NCBI GenBank assembly: GCA_030690545.1 | Contig: JAUYGN010000038.1 | Location: forward strand, 1-64,000 | Direction of reading: 5' to 3' | DNA from: Solirubrobacteraceae bacterium | GTDB taxonomy: Bacteria; Actinomycetota; Thermoleophilia; Solirubrobacterales; Solirubrobacteraceae | Length of the DNA stretch: 64,000 nucleotides | Shown here: positions 7,827-16,233 of the stretch, piece by piece | Position numbering within the stretch: position 1 is the first letter of the stretch | Layout of the letters: the number at the start of each line of letters is the position of its first letter | Notes under the pieces: model-generated | Database searches by the model: none | What the model was told of the DNA's origin: nothing | The model's input: the letters and a program-made list of their open reading frames with translations, nothing else | Program-made: the position numbers and the translations under genes

Positions 7827-8258
7827 TCAGGCCAGCGGGTCGAGCGAGCGCAGGCCGAGATCCGCCCATCGCGCGAAGTCACGATCGCGACTGGCGAGCA
7901 CGAGTCCGTGCTCGATCGCGATCGCCGCGAGGTGCGCGTCGCTGACCAGGCGGACCGCAGGCTGCGATCCGAGTAGCGCCTCGAGGAGCTCGAGATGGCG
8001 CGGTCCGGGCTGCGGGATCCATGCGCAGGGACGCGACAGCCAGGAGCCCACGACCGTTAGCGCGTCTGCGACCGGCAGCGGCCGCTCCCAGGCCCGAGCC
8101 TGCCCGGCGACGCGAACGAATCCCGTGATCGACGCCCACGGCAGCCCGACGCGCGCGGTCGCCGTCAGCTGGTCCTGCAGCCACGCGCGCGCCGCCTCGT
8201 GGTCACGCGCGGAGGTCATCGTCGCATCGACGAGCAGATTGACGTCGACGAGGATCAC
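7827..8258 (-). CDS. vapC: PIN domain ribonuclease toxin (VapC-like)
   Basis: 143 aa. Begins MILVDVNLLVDA with the first metal-binding Asp5; further acidic residues appear in RDHEAA, VSDAHLAA and SRDRDFARW, the usual four-acid PIN centre. VapC toxins cleave RNA, often tRNA or rRNA, when freed from antitoxin. The start overlaps the antitoxin stop by 4 nt, the normal VapBC arrangement. The gene converges on the peptide operon terminator. Confidence 0.9.
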   Translation of the reverse strand: MILVDVNLLVDATMTSARDHEAARAWLQDQLTATARVGLPWASITGFVRVAGQARAWERPLPVADALTVVGSWLSRPCAWIPQPGPRHLELLEALLGSQPAVRLVSDAHLAAIAIEHGLVLASRDRDFARWADLGLRSLDPLA

Positions 8259-8518
8259 GTCAGGTGACGCAGCGCGCGCGCGTCGTCCTCGTCGTCGAGC
8301 AGCTCCTTCAACGCACCGGGGTCCGCGACCATGGCTCGGCCCGGATCGAACGTCGGAAGCTCGTATGACCCGCTGGTCTCGCCGCTCGATTCGGTGGCCG
8401 CGTTCAGACCGGCGCGCAGCAACTCGTTGATCTCGCTGCGCAGGCCCGTGCCACGCTCGGCGCGGCGCCTCGCGATCGCCGCGGCGACATCGTCGTCAAG
8501 CGTCAGCGTGGTCCGCAT
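8255..8518 (-). CDS. vapB: antitoxin of VapBC-type pair
   Basis: 87 aa. N-terminal MRTTLTLDDDVAAAI is a ribbon-helix-helix start, followed by a helix with RSEINELLRAGL; the acidic C-terminal half (ALKELLDDEDDAR) would wrap the toxin. Such antitoxins bind their own promoter. The ATG at 8518 is preceded by TATGCT at 6 nt, so the transcript is probably leaderless. Confidence 0.87.
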   Translation of the reverse strand: MRTTLTLDDDVAAAIARRRAERGTGLRSEINELLRAGLNAATESSGETSGSYELPTFDPGRAMVADPGALKELLDDEDDARALRHLT

Positions 8519-8524
8519 CGCGAC

Positions 8525-8530
8525 AGCATA
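8525..8530 (-). promoter_or_regulatory. -10 box of antitoxin/toxin pair
   Basis: TATGCT on the minus strand, 6 nt before the ATG at 8518. Confidence 0.55.
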
Positions 8531-8601
8531 ACGCCGTCTACATCACGACATCAAAACGAACGCATCTGGTCATCTCGTGTTGGGGGCTCGATCCCCGTCG
8601 A

Positions 8602-9453
8602 TCAGCCGTCCTCGGTCCGGCTGTTGTTGGCGCAGCCGGGATCCTGGGCAGCGTCGATCAGGCCGTCGCCGTCGTTGTCGATGTCGTCTGAGCACTCGTC
8701 GACGCTCGCCGGTGGCGGTCGCGTCCTCGTGCCGGGCGGCGTCGTCGTACCGGGCAGCCGCGGCGTCGCCGTCGTGCCTGGGGCCGGGTTCGTGCCGGCT
8801 TCGGTCCCGTTCTCGGCGCAGCCGGGATCCTGCGCGGAGTCGATCAGCCCGTCGCCGTCGTTGTCGATGCCGTCGGCGCAGTCCGACGGCGGCCGCGGCG
8901 GGTCGTCGATCGGCTCGTCGCCGAGCACGTCCTCGTCCGGGCAGCTGGGGTCGGGATCACCGGCGTCGTCATCCTCGCACCGCGGAGCGACCGGGGCGAC
9001 CGGCTCCTCGAACGTCGCGCTGAGCGCACGATTGCGCGTCAGGACGATCAGGCAGCGACCGGTCCCGTCGCAGGCGTCGCCCCAGCCCTCGAACGTCGCC
9101 CCGCTCGCCGGGTCGGCCGTGACCGTCACGCGCGTGTCGGGAGCGAACCGGTGCTCGCAGGACGCGTCGCAGACGATGTCGCCGGGCGAGATCTCGACGC
9201 GGCCGTCGCCATTGCCCTTGAAGGCCACCGTCAGCAGGACGCGCGTCCGCGTATCCGCCTCCGTGGCGCCGGCGCCGGCCGACACGGATCCGTCACCGCC
9301 TCCGGAGCTCGCGACGAGCGCGATGAACAGCACCGCGATCAATCCGGCGGCACCCAGCGCACCGAGCAGCACCGGCGGCGGCGAACCGCCGTTCCACGGG
9401 CCGGTCGGGCCATCGCCCGGGCCGGGTTGCCGACCGGCACTGACGTCGCTCAT
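8602..9453 (-). CDS. membrane-anchored surface protein with InlB-type repeat and Ca-binding-like repeats
   Basis: 283 aa. A Pro/Gly-rich cytosolic tail, one membrane helix at about 30-50, then an extracellular part. A domain of the bacterial InlB/Flg_new repeat kind follows (GGDG..., FEGWGDACDGTG, RALSATFEEP), then an acidic linker and two copies of a Cys-bounded motif DNDGDGLID-x-AQDPGC separated by a Thr/Pro-rich stretch. The DxDxDG core resembles calcium-binding repeats of cell-surface proteins. The start at 9453 follows GGGGAGGAGA. Function unknown; adhesion or wall attachment is a guess. Confidence 0.75.
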   Translation of the reverse strand: MSDVSAGRQPGPGDGPTGPWNGGSPPPVLLGALGAAGLIAVLFIALVASSGGGDGSVSAGAGATEADTRTRVLLTVAFKGNGDGRVEISPGDIVCDASCEHRFAPDTRVTVTADPASGATFEGWGDACDGTGRCLIVLTRNRALSATFEEPVAPVAPRCEDDDAGDPDPSCPDEDVLGDEPIDDPPRPPSDCADGIDNDGDGLIDSAQDPGCAENGTEAGTNPAPGTTATPRLPGTTTPPGTRTRPPPASVDECSDDIDNDGDGLIDAAQDPGCANNSRTEDG

Positions 9454-9512
9454 CACACTCTCCTCCCCGGTCCCCCGCGACCCTCGCAGATCAGCGCGCC
9501 GGCGGCAACATG

Positions 9513-10463
9513 TCAGGCCGGGGCGTGCCCGCGGATGACGGCCTGCGCCCGCGCCGGCATGAGCTCCGCCAGCGGCTGCAGGTCCTCCCACAGCTCGCCG
9601 GCGACGGCGGCCCCGATGATCGCGACGATCACCTCGGGCCGCTGCAGCGCGGGCAAGCTCGCGAACCGCTGCCGGCCGGCAGCGGTCATGTTCTGCGTCA
9701 CCGGCAGGACGACGTCCCACAGGCCGTCGCGCTGGGCGGTCTGCACCATGCCCTCGAGCACGTAGTCGTCCTCGTCGGCGGCGAGGTCGGCCAGCGCTCC
9801 GGCGCGCTGCGGCGAGACGCGCGTCAGCAGGTCGAGCGCCTGCGGCCACAGGTCGGCGGCGCTCGCGGCGCGGATCGCGCCGCTGACGCGCTCGGTCGCC
9901 AGCAGTCCGACGACGTGGTCGAGCTGGTCCTTGGCCTCGACGAAGTACGAGACGCGCAGCAGCGAGGCATCGTCGATGACCTCGAACGCGGCGCGCAGCC
10001 CGTCGTCGGTCATGTGCCCGACGAAGCGGCCCATCGCGATGTATTCCTCGCGCGCCGTGAGGCGCGAGGCCACCGCGGCGATCAGCTGCGGCGGCAGGCC
10101 GCGGATGATGTCGTCGGCGCGGCGCGGGTCGAGCTGCATCGCGAGGTCGGCGAGGAAGTCCGGCGGCATGCGCTCGGCGAGGTCGACGGCGCGCGCGGTG
10201 TCCAGCAGGCCGGCGACGCGCGCGCACAGCAGCGCGCCGAACAGGTGCTGCGCGATCCAAGCCGTCATCGCGGCCGGCGGGATCCGGCTGGCGAGCGCGA
10301 TCCGGCCGAAGCGTCGGTCGCGCTCGTAGAGGACCTCCGTCGCGCGCTCGCGCAGCTCGCGCACCTCGCCGGGGGCGAGCTGCTCGAGGTAGTGAAGGCG
10401 GCCGGGATCGGTGTCCAGCAGGCGCGCGAGCTTCAGCACCTCGGCATGGCCTTCGAGGCTCAT
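9513..10463 (-). CDS. hypothetical helical-repeat protein (MgtE_N-like)
   Basis: 316 aa, entirely helical by appearance, without membrane segments or signal peptide. Segments such as LAERMPPDFLADLAMQLDP and IIRGLPPQLIAAVASRLTA repeat with a spacing of about 30 and resemble the superhelical N domain of MgtE magnesium channels, but no channel domain is present. The ATG at 10463 overlaps the stop of the 72-aa gene upstream (ATGA), so the two form an operon. Role unknown. Confidence 0.7.
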   Translation of the reverse strand: MSLEGHAEVLKLARLLDTDPGRLHYLEQLAPGEVRELRERATEVLYERDRRFGRIALASRIPPAAMTAWIAQHLFGALLCARVAGLLDTARAVDLAERMPPDFLADLAMQLDPRRADDIIRGLPPQLIAAVASRLTAREEYIAMGRFVGHMTDDGLRAAFEVIDDASLLRVSYFVEAKDQLDHVVGLLATERVSGAIRAASAADLWPQALDLLTRVSPQRAGALADLAADEDDYVLEGMVQTAQRDGLWDVVLPVTQNMTAAGRQRFASLPALQRPEVIVAIIGAAVAGELWEDLQPLAELMPARAQAVIRGHAPA

Positions 10464-10678
10464 CCGATCAGGACCTTGCGCACGACGACTCGCAGCGGCC
10501 ACGGCAGGTAGCGCAGCGTGCCGTCGATCGCGCCGTCGACCGCGCGCGACTGCTCGTCGCGTGCGCCGGCGAGCGCGACGGCGAGATCCTCGAGCTCGTC
10601 GTCGGACAGCGCGCGCAACCCGTCGGGCAGCGGCCCGCCGAACTCGTCTCGCACGGACTGAAGGCGGTCGGCGCGCAT
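10460..10678 (-). CDS. small hypothetical protein, operon partner of helical-repeat protein
   Basis: 72 aa, probably soluble, with LPDGLRALSDDELEDLAVAL and a basic C-terminus (RYLPWPLRVVVRKVL) that may lie on the membrane. Start at 10678 rather than 10714 because TACAAT sits 9 nt upstream of it. Four-base overlap with the next gene. No family recognised. Confidence 0.65.
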   Translation of the reverse strand: MRADRLQSVRDEFGGPLPDGLRALSDDELEDLAVALAGARDEQSRAVDGAIDGTLRYLPWPLRVVVRKVLIG

Positions 10679-10687
10679 GCGGCGGCG

Positions 10688-10693
10688 ATTGTA
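10688..10693 (-). promoter_or_regulatory. -10 box of two-gene hypothetical operon
   Basis: TACAAT on the minus strand, 9 nt before the ATG at 10678; an unusually good -10 match. Confidence 0.55.
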
Positions 10694-10776
10694 GGCGCGG
10701 AGCCGACCGGGCACGTTCGAACTCGCGCCGCGAGATGCGCGCTCGACGTCAGCGGTCGAGCGCGCCGGCCGTCCGC

Positions 10777-11529
10777 TCAGCGTCGGCTGAGCGTGATGTC
10801 GCCCGAGTCCGTCTCGGCCTCGATCGCGCGCTGGGCGCTCCGGTTGCGCAGGACCCCTCGGACCGCGACGTCACCGGACTCCGATGCCGTCGAGATCGTG
10901 TAGATGCCGCGCGGGACGACGACGTTGACGTCGCCCCTGTCGCTGCGTGCGACCACCTTGCGCAGCCCGCCGGCGGCGTCGACGCGGACCTCACCGGAGT
11001 CCGTCAGCGCGTCGATCGCGCGCGCGTCGGCCGTCACGACGTCGACGTCGCCGGTGTCGGCATGCGCCCACACGAGCGTCTGCGTGCCGATCAGCCCGAG
11101 CCTGATGTCGCCCGAGTCACTTCTCACGTTGACGTAGCGCGCGTCGACCGCGCGCGCGTCGATGTCGCCCGAGTCGGTCTCGACGACGAGCCTCGTGCGC
11201 GGCGGCACCGCGATTCGCAGGTCGGCGTGGCAGCGCAGCACGACCCTGGTGGCGTCGCAGTCGGTCTCGAGCGTCAGGACCCCGCCGCGCAGCTCCCGCT
11301 CGACCTCCGGCTCGGAGAACACGTAGCGGCGCGTCTCGCGGACCTCGACCCGGTCGCTGCCCGGGACGAACGTGACGTCGCCGGCGCCCGCCTTGACGAC
11401 GATCTCCCGGACCGTGCCCGAGATCGTGTGCGACTCCGTCTGCGTCTTGCCGAGACCGAAGTTCGCGATCGCGAGGCCGACGCCCACGAGGACGACCACG
11501 GTGACGATGAGAATGAGGAAAGCTTTCAT
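10777..11529 (-). CDS. DUF4097-like beta-helix protein with N-terminal anchor
   Basis: 250 aa. One N-terminal membrane helix (about 4-25), then an all-beta domain in which short SGDI/SGDV/TGDV turns recur about every 20 residues (ETDSGDIDARAV, RSDSGDIRLGLI, HADTGDVDVVTA, ETDSGDITLSRR), the hallmark of the DUF4097 right-handed beta-solenoid. Two Cys (CDATRVVLRC) may pair. Extracytoplasmic; function of the family is unknown. GGGAGG stands upstream of the ATG. It is divergent from the ABC-F gene. Confidence 0.82.
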   Translation of the reverse strand: MKAFLILIVTVVVLVGVGLAIANFGLGKTQTESHTISGTVREIVVKAGAGDVTFVPGSDRVEVRETRRYVFSEPEVERELRGGVLTLETDCDATRVVLRCHADLRIAVPPRTRLVVETDSGDIDARAVDARYVNVRSDSGDIRLGLIGTQTLVWAHADTGDVDVVTADARAIDALTDSGEVRVDAAGGLRKVVARSDRGDVNVVVPRGIYTISTASESGDVAVRGVLRNRSAQRAIEAETDSGDITLSRR

Positions 11530-11676
11530 GGCGAGGACCCTCCCAAGACCGCGCGTTTGTGCGGGGATCCTACGTGGAAGCGGCCGCGGCAGGCGCGTCG
11601 TCGTCGCACGGATGCGCATCGCCGGCGTGCCGTCCGCGCTGCCGATCCGATAGGCGGCGCTCGCGATCTCGCCACT

Positions 11677-13533
11677 ATGAGTCGAGACATGGCCGCTGCG
11701 CGCAACCTCTTCAACCTCAAGGACGTCGGCAAGGGCTACGGCAGCCGCTCGGTCCTGCACGAGATCACGCTCGGCGTGCAGGCCGGCGAGCGGATCGGGA
11801 TCGTCGGTCGAAACGGCGACGGCAAGTCGACGCTGCTGCGCCTGATCACGGGTGCCGAGCAGCCCGACGAGGGCACCATCACGCGCTCGCGCGACGTGCG
11901 GCTCGCGCTGCTGCACCAGGGCGACGAGCTCGACGGCTTCGACACGATCCGCGACGCGCTCGTCGGCCGCCGCGCCGACCACGAGTGGGCTGCCGACGCG
12001 GCCTTTCGCGCCGTCCTGCACGGACTGCTCGGCGGCGTCGGACTCGACGGCTTTCCCGACGGCATCGACACGCCGGTCGCCGGGCTGTCGGGCGGCGAGC
12101 GGCGCCGGATCGCGATCGCGCGGCTGCTGCTCGAAGGGCCCGAGCTGCTGCTGCTCGACGAGCCGACGAACCATCTCGACGTCGAGGCCGTCGACTGGCT
12201 GGCGCGCCACCTCGCCGCGCGGCGCGGCACGCTGCTCGTCGTCACCCACGACCGCTGGTTCCTCGATGCCGTCTGCACGGCGACGTGGGAGGTCGCCGAC
12301 GAGACGGTGCACCGGTACGAGGGCGGCTACGCGGCGTTCGTGCTCGCGCGCGCCGAGCGCGACCGGCAGGCGGCGGCGCGTGACGACCGCCGCCGCCAGC
12401 TGCTGCGCAAGGAGCTCGCCTGGCTGCGGCGCGGCCCGCCGGCGCGCACGAGCAAGCCGAAGTTCCGCATCGACGCCGCCAACGCGCTGATCGCCGACGA
12501 GCCGGAGGTGCGCGATCGCGCCGAGCTGCTGCGCTTCGCGACGACGCGCCTGGGCGACAAGGTGCTCGACGCGGTCGACGTGACGCTGACGTTCGGCGGC
12601 GACCGCCCGCCGCTGCTGCGCGACGTCACGTGGCGCCTCGGGCCGGGCGACCGCGTCGGCCTCGTCGGGATCAACGGCTCGGGCAAGACGACGCTGCTGA
12701 AGCTGCTCGGCGGCGAGCTCGCGCCGACCTCGGGCAGCGTCGACCGCGGCACGACGGTCCGCCTCGCCCACCTCTCCCAGGACACCGCCGAGATCCCCGG
12801 CCACCTGCGCGTGCTCGAGTCGCTCGAGCAGGTCCGCGGCCGGGCGAAGCTGAGCGACGGCCAGGAGCTGACCGCGGGGATGCTGTGCGATCGCTTCGGC
12901 TTTCGCGGGCAGCTGTCGCGCACGTTCGTGCGCGACCTGTCCGGTGGCCAGCGGCGGCGTCTGCAGCTGATGCGGCTGCTAATGGACGAGCCCAACGTCC
13001 TGCTGCTCGACGAGCCGACGAACGACCTCGACATCGAGACGCTGACGGCGCTGGAGGATCTGCTCGATCGATGGCCGGGCACGCTCGTCGTCGTCAGCCA
13101 CGACCGCTACTTCGTCGAGCGCGTCTGCGACGACGTCCACGCGCTGACCGGCGACGGCGGGCTGCGCCACCTGCCCGGAGGGATCGAGCAGTACGTCGCG
13201 TCGCGCGCGACCGCGGGCGGTCGGAGCAACGGTGCCACCGCGTCGCCGCCGGCCGCGGAGCGGTCGAAGCCCACGTCCACGCAGCCCGCCGACTCGCGTG
13301 CGGCCGCGGGAGCCGGCGGCACGACCCGCGCGGCGCGCAAGGAGGTCGCCCGCCTCGAGCAGGCGATCGAGCGCCTCGGCGCGCGCGAGGCCGAGCTCTA
13401 CGAGGCGATGGCGGCGAACGCCGCCGATCACGTCCGGCTGCGCGAGCTGCAGACCGAGCTCGATGACCGCGCGGCCGAACGCGAGCAGCTCGAAGCCGCC
13501 TGGCTGCAGACCGCCGAGGCACTCGAGACCTGA
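11677..13533 (+). CDS. uup: ABC-F family ATPase (Uup-like)
   Basis: 618 aa, two ABC domains without membrane parts. Walker A GRNGDGKST and GINGSGKTT; signatures LSGGERRRI and LSGGQRRRL; Walker B with LLLDEPTNHLD and LLLDEPTNDLD, ABC-F hallmarks. The linker holds RTSKPKFRIDAAN, as in Uup-type members, and the C-terminus ends in a charged coiled-coil (from about 540). ABC-F proteins act on ribosomes; Uup also affects DNA branch metabolism. ATG at 11677 used; an in-frame ATG at 11689 has TATGAG 7 nt upstream and may be the true leaderless start. Confidence 0.93.
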   Translation: MSRDMAAARNLFNLKDVGKGYGSRSVLHEITLGVQAGERIGIVGRNGDGKSTLLRLITGAEQPDEGTITRSRDVRLALLHQGDELDGFDTIRDALVGRRADHEWAADAAFRAVLHGLLGGVGLDGFPDGIDTPVAGLSGGERRRIAIARLLLEGPELLLLDEPTNHLDVEAVDWLARHLAARRGTLLVVTHDRWFLDAVCTATWEVADETVHRYEGGYAAFVLARAERDRQAAARDDRRRQLLRKELAWLRRGPPARTSKPKFRIDAANALIADEPEVRDRAELLRFATTRLGDKVLDAVDVTLTFGGDRPPLLRDVTWRLGPGDRVGLVGINGSGKTTLLKLLGGELAPTSGSVDRGTTVRLAHLSQDTAEIPGHLRVLESLEQVRGRAKLSDGQELTAGMLCDRFGFRGQLSRTFVRDLSGGQRRRLQLMRLLMDEPNVLLLDEPTNDLDIETLTALEDLLDRWPGTLVVVSHDRYFVERVCDDVHALTGDGGLRHLPGGIEQYVASRATAGGRSNGATASPPAAERSKPTSTQPADSRAAAGAGGTTRAARKEVARLEQAIERLGAREAELYEAMAANAADHVRLRELQTELDDRAAEREQLEAAWLQTAEALET

Positions 13534-13594
13534 CCGCGCCCTCTGCCCGCGCCGCATGCATGGCGTCCTGCGCTCGCGGGCAGACTTCGGGCGC

Positions 13595-15286
13595 GTGCTT
13601 GTCCGATCATCACGGCGCACGATCCTTGCGATGACCTGCGCCATCGCCGCCGTCGGCAGCCCGCTCGCTGCAGGCAGCGCCGTCGCCGCGACGGCGCCGG
13701 CCGACGCGTCGCCGGCCGACGGCTCGCTGACGCTCGAGCGCGCGGGCTCCGCAGCCGGCGGACGGATCGCACCGCAGTTCGTCGGCTTCAGCGTCGAGTG
13801 GTCACTGATCGAGCGCTACATGAACCCCGCCGCGCGGCCGGCCTTCGCCAACCTGCTCGGCAATCTCGGCAGCGGCGTGCTGCGCATCGGCGGCTCCTCG
13901 CAGGACCTCATGCAGTACGACCCGGCCGCCCCGAACACGCTGCGCGTGATCACCCCGGAGGACCTCGATTCGATCCGCGCAACGCTCGCGGCGGTCGACG
14001 CGCGCGGCCGCCGGCCGCCTGGCGTGGCGCCGGGCTGGGGCACGATCCTCGGCACGGCGCTGGCGCCCGTCGAACCCGAACGGCCCTGGGTCGGCCCCGA
14101 GCACGCCCGCCGCTTCGCCGACGGCGTGCAGCAGGTGTTCGCCGGGCCGGCGCGCCGCGCGGTCGTCAGCATCGGCCTCGGCAACGAGCCGGACATCTCC
14201 TACGACTACGACCTCGCGCGCTATCTCGCCGACCTCGCCGCCTATACGAGCGCCGGCGTCACGCGGCCGTTCGCGGTCGACCTGCCGAGCACGAGCGAGC
14301 CGATCGCGCCGTGGCAGAGCATCGCCGCTCGCACCGTGCCGACGCGCTTCTTCTGGGACTGGCCGGCGATCCTCGACGCGGTCGCACCGGCGACGAAGGC
14401 CGTCCGGGCGAGCGCCGGGCTGGCCACGACCGACCATTTCTATCCCGCCGCGCGAGGCTGCGCGACCGACGAGTACCGCTGCGCGACGATCGAGCGCCTG
14501 CTCTCCGACGAGCGCATGGCGAACTTCGCCTTCCAGGTCCACACGCACGCCGGCGAGGCCAAGCGCCGCGGCCTGGACTACCGCCTCGGCGAGCTGAACA
14601 CCGCTGCCGGCCGCGGCGTTGACGGCGTCAGCAACGTCGCAGCGAGCGCGATCTGGGCGCTGGACACGATGTTCAGCGCCGCCTGCCCGCAGCCGCCCGA
14701 CGCACCGGGGGCCAACAGCGACTGCCGGACCGGCGCGATCGGCGTGAACTTCCACAACTCCGAGGTCAACGCGTTCTTCGCGCCCGAGGAGGGCAACGCC
14801 TTCTACAACGCGATCGCCTACGACCCGTCGCCGGCCGCGGGCGCACCGTCGGCGATGCCCGAGTACTACGCGCTGCTGCTGTTCTCGCGCTTCGCGCAGG
14901 ACACGCGCGGGCTGCGGCCCGTGCCCGTCGCCGCAGCAGACGCCGCGCAGCCCGCCGCTGCGGCGGCGGTCAAGGCCTGGCGGGTCGGCACCGACGTCCG
15001 CGCGCAGCACCCGGGACGACTGTTTCTCATCAACAAGGGCGCCGCGCCGGCGACGATCGAGGTCGCGACCCCCGGCACCTCCTCGGTCGCGCTGAACCGC
15101 ATGACTCCGCATGACCCGACCGGCGGCGATCGCACGCTCGACGCGCCGCAGGTGCGCATCGACGGCCGCTCCGTCGCCGCCGACGGCAGCTGGCCCGGCT
15201 TCGCGGCGACGGCGGCCAAGCCGCAACGCGGGCGCCTGCAGGTCAGGCTGGGCGGCGGCGAGACGGTCGTCGTCACGCCGCGCTGA
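13595..15286 (+). CDS. secreted glycoside hydrolase family 79-like protein
   Basis: About 563 aa. A twin-Arg-containing signal peptide ends near AGSAVAA. The mature part has FVGFSVEW, LRIGGSSQD, the acid/base motif GLGNEPD and a second Glu in RLGELNTAAG, the nucleophile position, all in family order (heparanase/beta-glucuronidase-like TIM barrel), then a C-terminal beta domain. Both catalytic Glu are present. Substrates in the family are glucuronide-containing glycans; the one here is unknown. The start is uncertain: GTG 13595 gives the best signal peptide; ATG 13556 and ATG 13631 are in frame too, none with a clear ribosome site. Confidence 0.8.
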   Translation: MLVRSSRRTILAMTCAIAAVGSPLAAGSAVAATAPADASPADGSLTLERAGSAAGGRIAPQFVGFSVEWSLIERYMNPAARPAFANLLGNLGSGVLRIGGSSQDLMQYDPAAPNTLRVITPEDLDSIRATLAAVDARGRRPPGVAPGWGTILGTALAPVEPERPWVGPEHARRFADGVQQVFAGPARRAVVSIGLGNEPDISYDYDLARYLADLAAYTSAGVTRPFAVDLPSTSEPIAPWQSIAARTVPTRFFWDWPAILDAVAPATKAVRASAGLATTDHFYPAARGCATDEYRCATIERLLSDERMANFAFQVHTHAGEAKRRGLDYRLGELNTAAGRGVDGVSNVAASAIWALDTMFSAACPQPPDAPGANSDCRTGAIGVNFHNSEVNAFFAPEEGNAFYNAIAYDPSPAAGAPSAMPEYYALLLFSRFAQDTRGLRPVPVAAADAAQPAAAAAVKAWRVGTDVRAQHPGRLFLINKGAAPATIEVATPGTSSVALNRMTPHDPTGGDRTLDAPQVRIDGRSVAADGSWPGFAATAAKPQRGRLQVRLGGGETVVVTPR

Positions 15287-15331
15287 GCAGCGGCTGCCGG
15301 CAGGCGCCGGGACCAGGCAGGCACGCGTCCG

Positions 15332-15523
15332 CTAATGAGGAGCTGTGACGGTGTGGTCGTCGTCACGCTTCATGATCAGCCTCACGATCACGGCTGCGGC
15401 AATCACACCCGCGACCAAGCCTGCCACCGGTGGGCCGCCACCGGTCAGCGCTGCGAATCCGCCACCGATCAGGCTGGCAAGCAGGATGACGCCAACGATG
15501 GTGATGGCAATACGAAGGCTCAC
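15332..15523 (-). CDS. small two-helix membrane protein, paralogue of 7534-7731 product
   Basis: 63 aa from a GTG at 15523, with AAAGGAG at 15535-15529 deciding the start. Two hydrophobic helices around FAALTGGGPP and a polar tail KRDDDH. It shares the LLA-x-x-IG-x-G-x-AALTG stretch and size with the protein after peptide 1, and likewise directly follows a GG-leader peptide gene. Candidate immunity or accessory protein for peptide 2. It shows no decay, unlike the two fragments farther upstream. Confidence 0.78.
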   Translation of the reverse strand: MSLRIAITIVGVILLASLIGGGFAALTGGGPPVAGLVAGVIAAAVIVRLIMKRDDDHTVTAPH

Positions 15524-15574
15524 GTCAACTCCTTTCTGCGCGGCCATGCGCTGTAGCTCGGCGCCAGGGACGGA

Positions 15575-15814
15575 CTAGAAAAACCCCGAGACGATGCCGC
15601 CGACGCAACCGCCGACTCCACCACTCACCCCACCGATCGCGCCACCCGCCAGTGCACCCGGGCCTGCAGTGGTCAGCGCGCCTGCAACGGCACCGGTTGC
15701 AGCACCGCCTGTTGCGCCGACGGCAGCACCCTCGGCACAGTCGCCGAGCGGATTGCCTCCGACGACGGTCTCAAGTTCCCAATCGCTCAGCACGATACTT
15801 GCGGAATGCTCCAT
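15575..15814 (-). CDS. double-glycine leader precursor peptide 2 (bacteriocin-like)
   Basis: 79 aa, the same length as peptide 1. A 20-residue leader ends LETVVGG; the 59-residue core starts NPLGDC, has two Cys (core 6 and 50), a shared GPGA-x-AGGA block and ends IVSGFF. GGAGGATC lies 6 nt before the ATG, identical to peptide 1. The reading frame is undamaged although the transport genes that once preceded it are gone, so if expressed it must rely on the C39 exporter at 4924-7212. The promoter is not evident; transcription may come from the relic's upstream region. Confidence 0.87.
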   Translation of the reverse strand: MEHSASIVLSDWELETVVGGNPLGDCAEGAAVGATGGAATGAVAGALTTAGPGALAGGAIGGVSGGVGGCVGGIVSGFF

Positions 15815-15820
15815 GGCGAT

Positions 15821-15828
15821 GATCCTCC
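15821..15828 (-). promoter_or_regulatory. ribosome binding site of precursor peptide 2
   Basis: GGAGGATC on the minus strand, 6 nt before the ATG at 15814, matching the site of peptide 1. Confidence 0.7.
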
Positions 15829-15840
15829 GGTCTTCGGAGA

Positions 15841-15987
15841 GGCGTGGCGCACGAACAATTCCTGCAGCGGCCCGCCGGCCAACAGCACCTCGGCCGTCCC
15901 GCTTGCACGCACCGCTCCCGCAACGATCACGACGGGCGCGCCGCCGCCGACGCAGCGTGGAGTCGGCTCGATGCAGTGCGCTCTCAC
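15841..15987 (-). pseudogene. relic of ABC ATPase C-terminus
   Basis: In the minus-strand frame, VVIVAGAVRASGTAEV and GGPLQELFVRHA align with the last part of the intact ATPase at 1161-1970 (VAILAGGRVRTDG..., GGSLEEAFVHHV), with one gap; the preceding RAHCIEPTPRC may be the worn SSHVVEVVERLC. All ATP-binding motifs and the first roughly 215 residues are missing. It sits between the unknown-protein relic and peptide 2, the same order as in the intact locus. Confidence 0.65.
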
Positions 15988-15993
15988 GCCAGG

Positions 15994-16155
15994 TCAGGCG
16001 CGCCGGCCCCGCGAGGTCATCGTCGCGCGCTCGTCGCTCAGATCGACCATCGCCGCCTCGTGGGGCGTCTCACGCCACCGGTTCGGGAACGCATGCCAGC
16101 CCTCGTCGTCGTCGACCGTCACCTGGCTGAGGCGGTTGGACGCGTCGGCGGTCAT
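15994..16155 (-). pseudogene. relic of the operon's first gene (C-terminal third)
   Basis: 53 codons from an ATG at 16155. QVTVDDDEGWHAFPNRW and AAMVDLSDERA align with VAVTIEDDEGWNLFNAPW and AAMTDLADELA near the C-terminus of the 136-aa protein at 754-1164. The first 75-80 residues are absent. No ribosome site is seen before the ATG, so it is treated as a remnant, though a short product cannot be excluded. Confidence 0.65.
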
Positions 16156-16233
16156 CGAGATCTGTGTACCCGCGTCGTCGAACCGACACGCCGATGGTCG
16201 CCGGGCACGGCTCGAGTCGTAAGACTTCCCGCG

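Noticed and set aside
8570-8600. tRNA T-arm-like stretch GGGGCTCGATCCCC that might mark an attachment site
   Set aside because: The loop departs from TTCRANN and no other tRNA part or direct repeat is found; probably chance pairing in GC-rich DNA.
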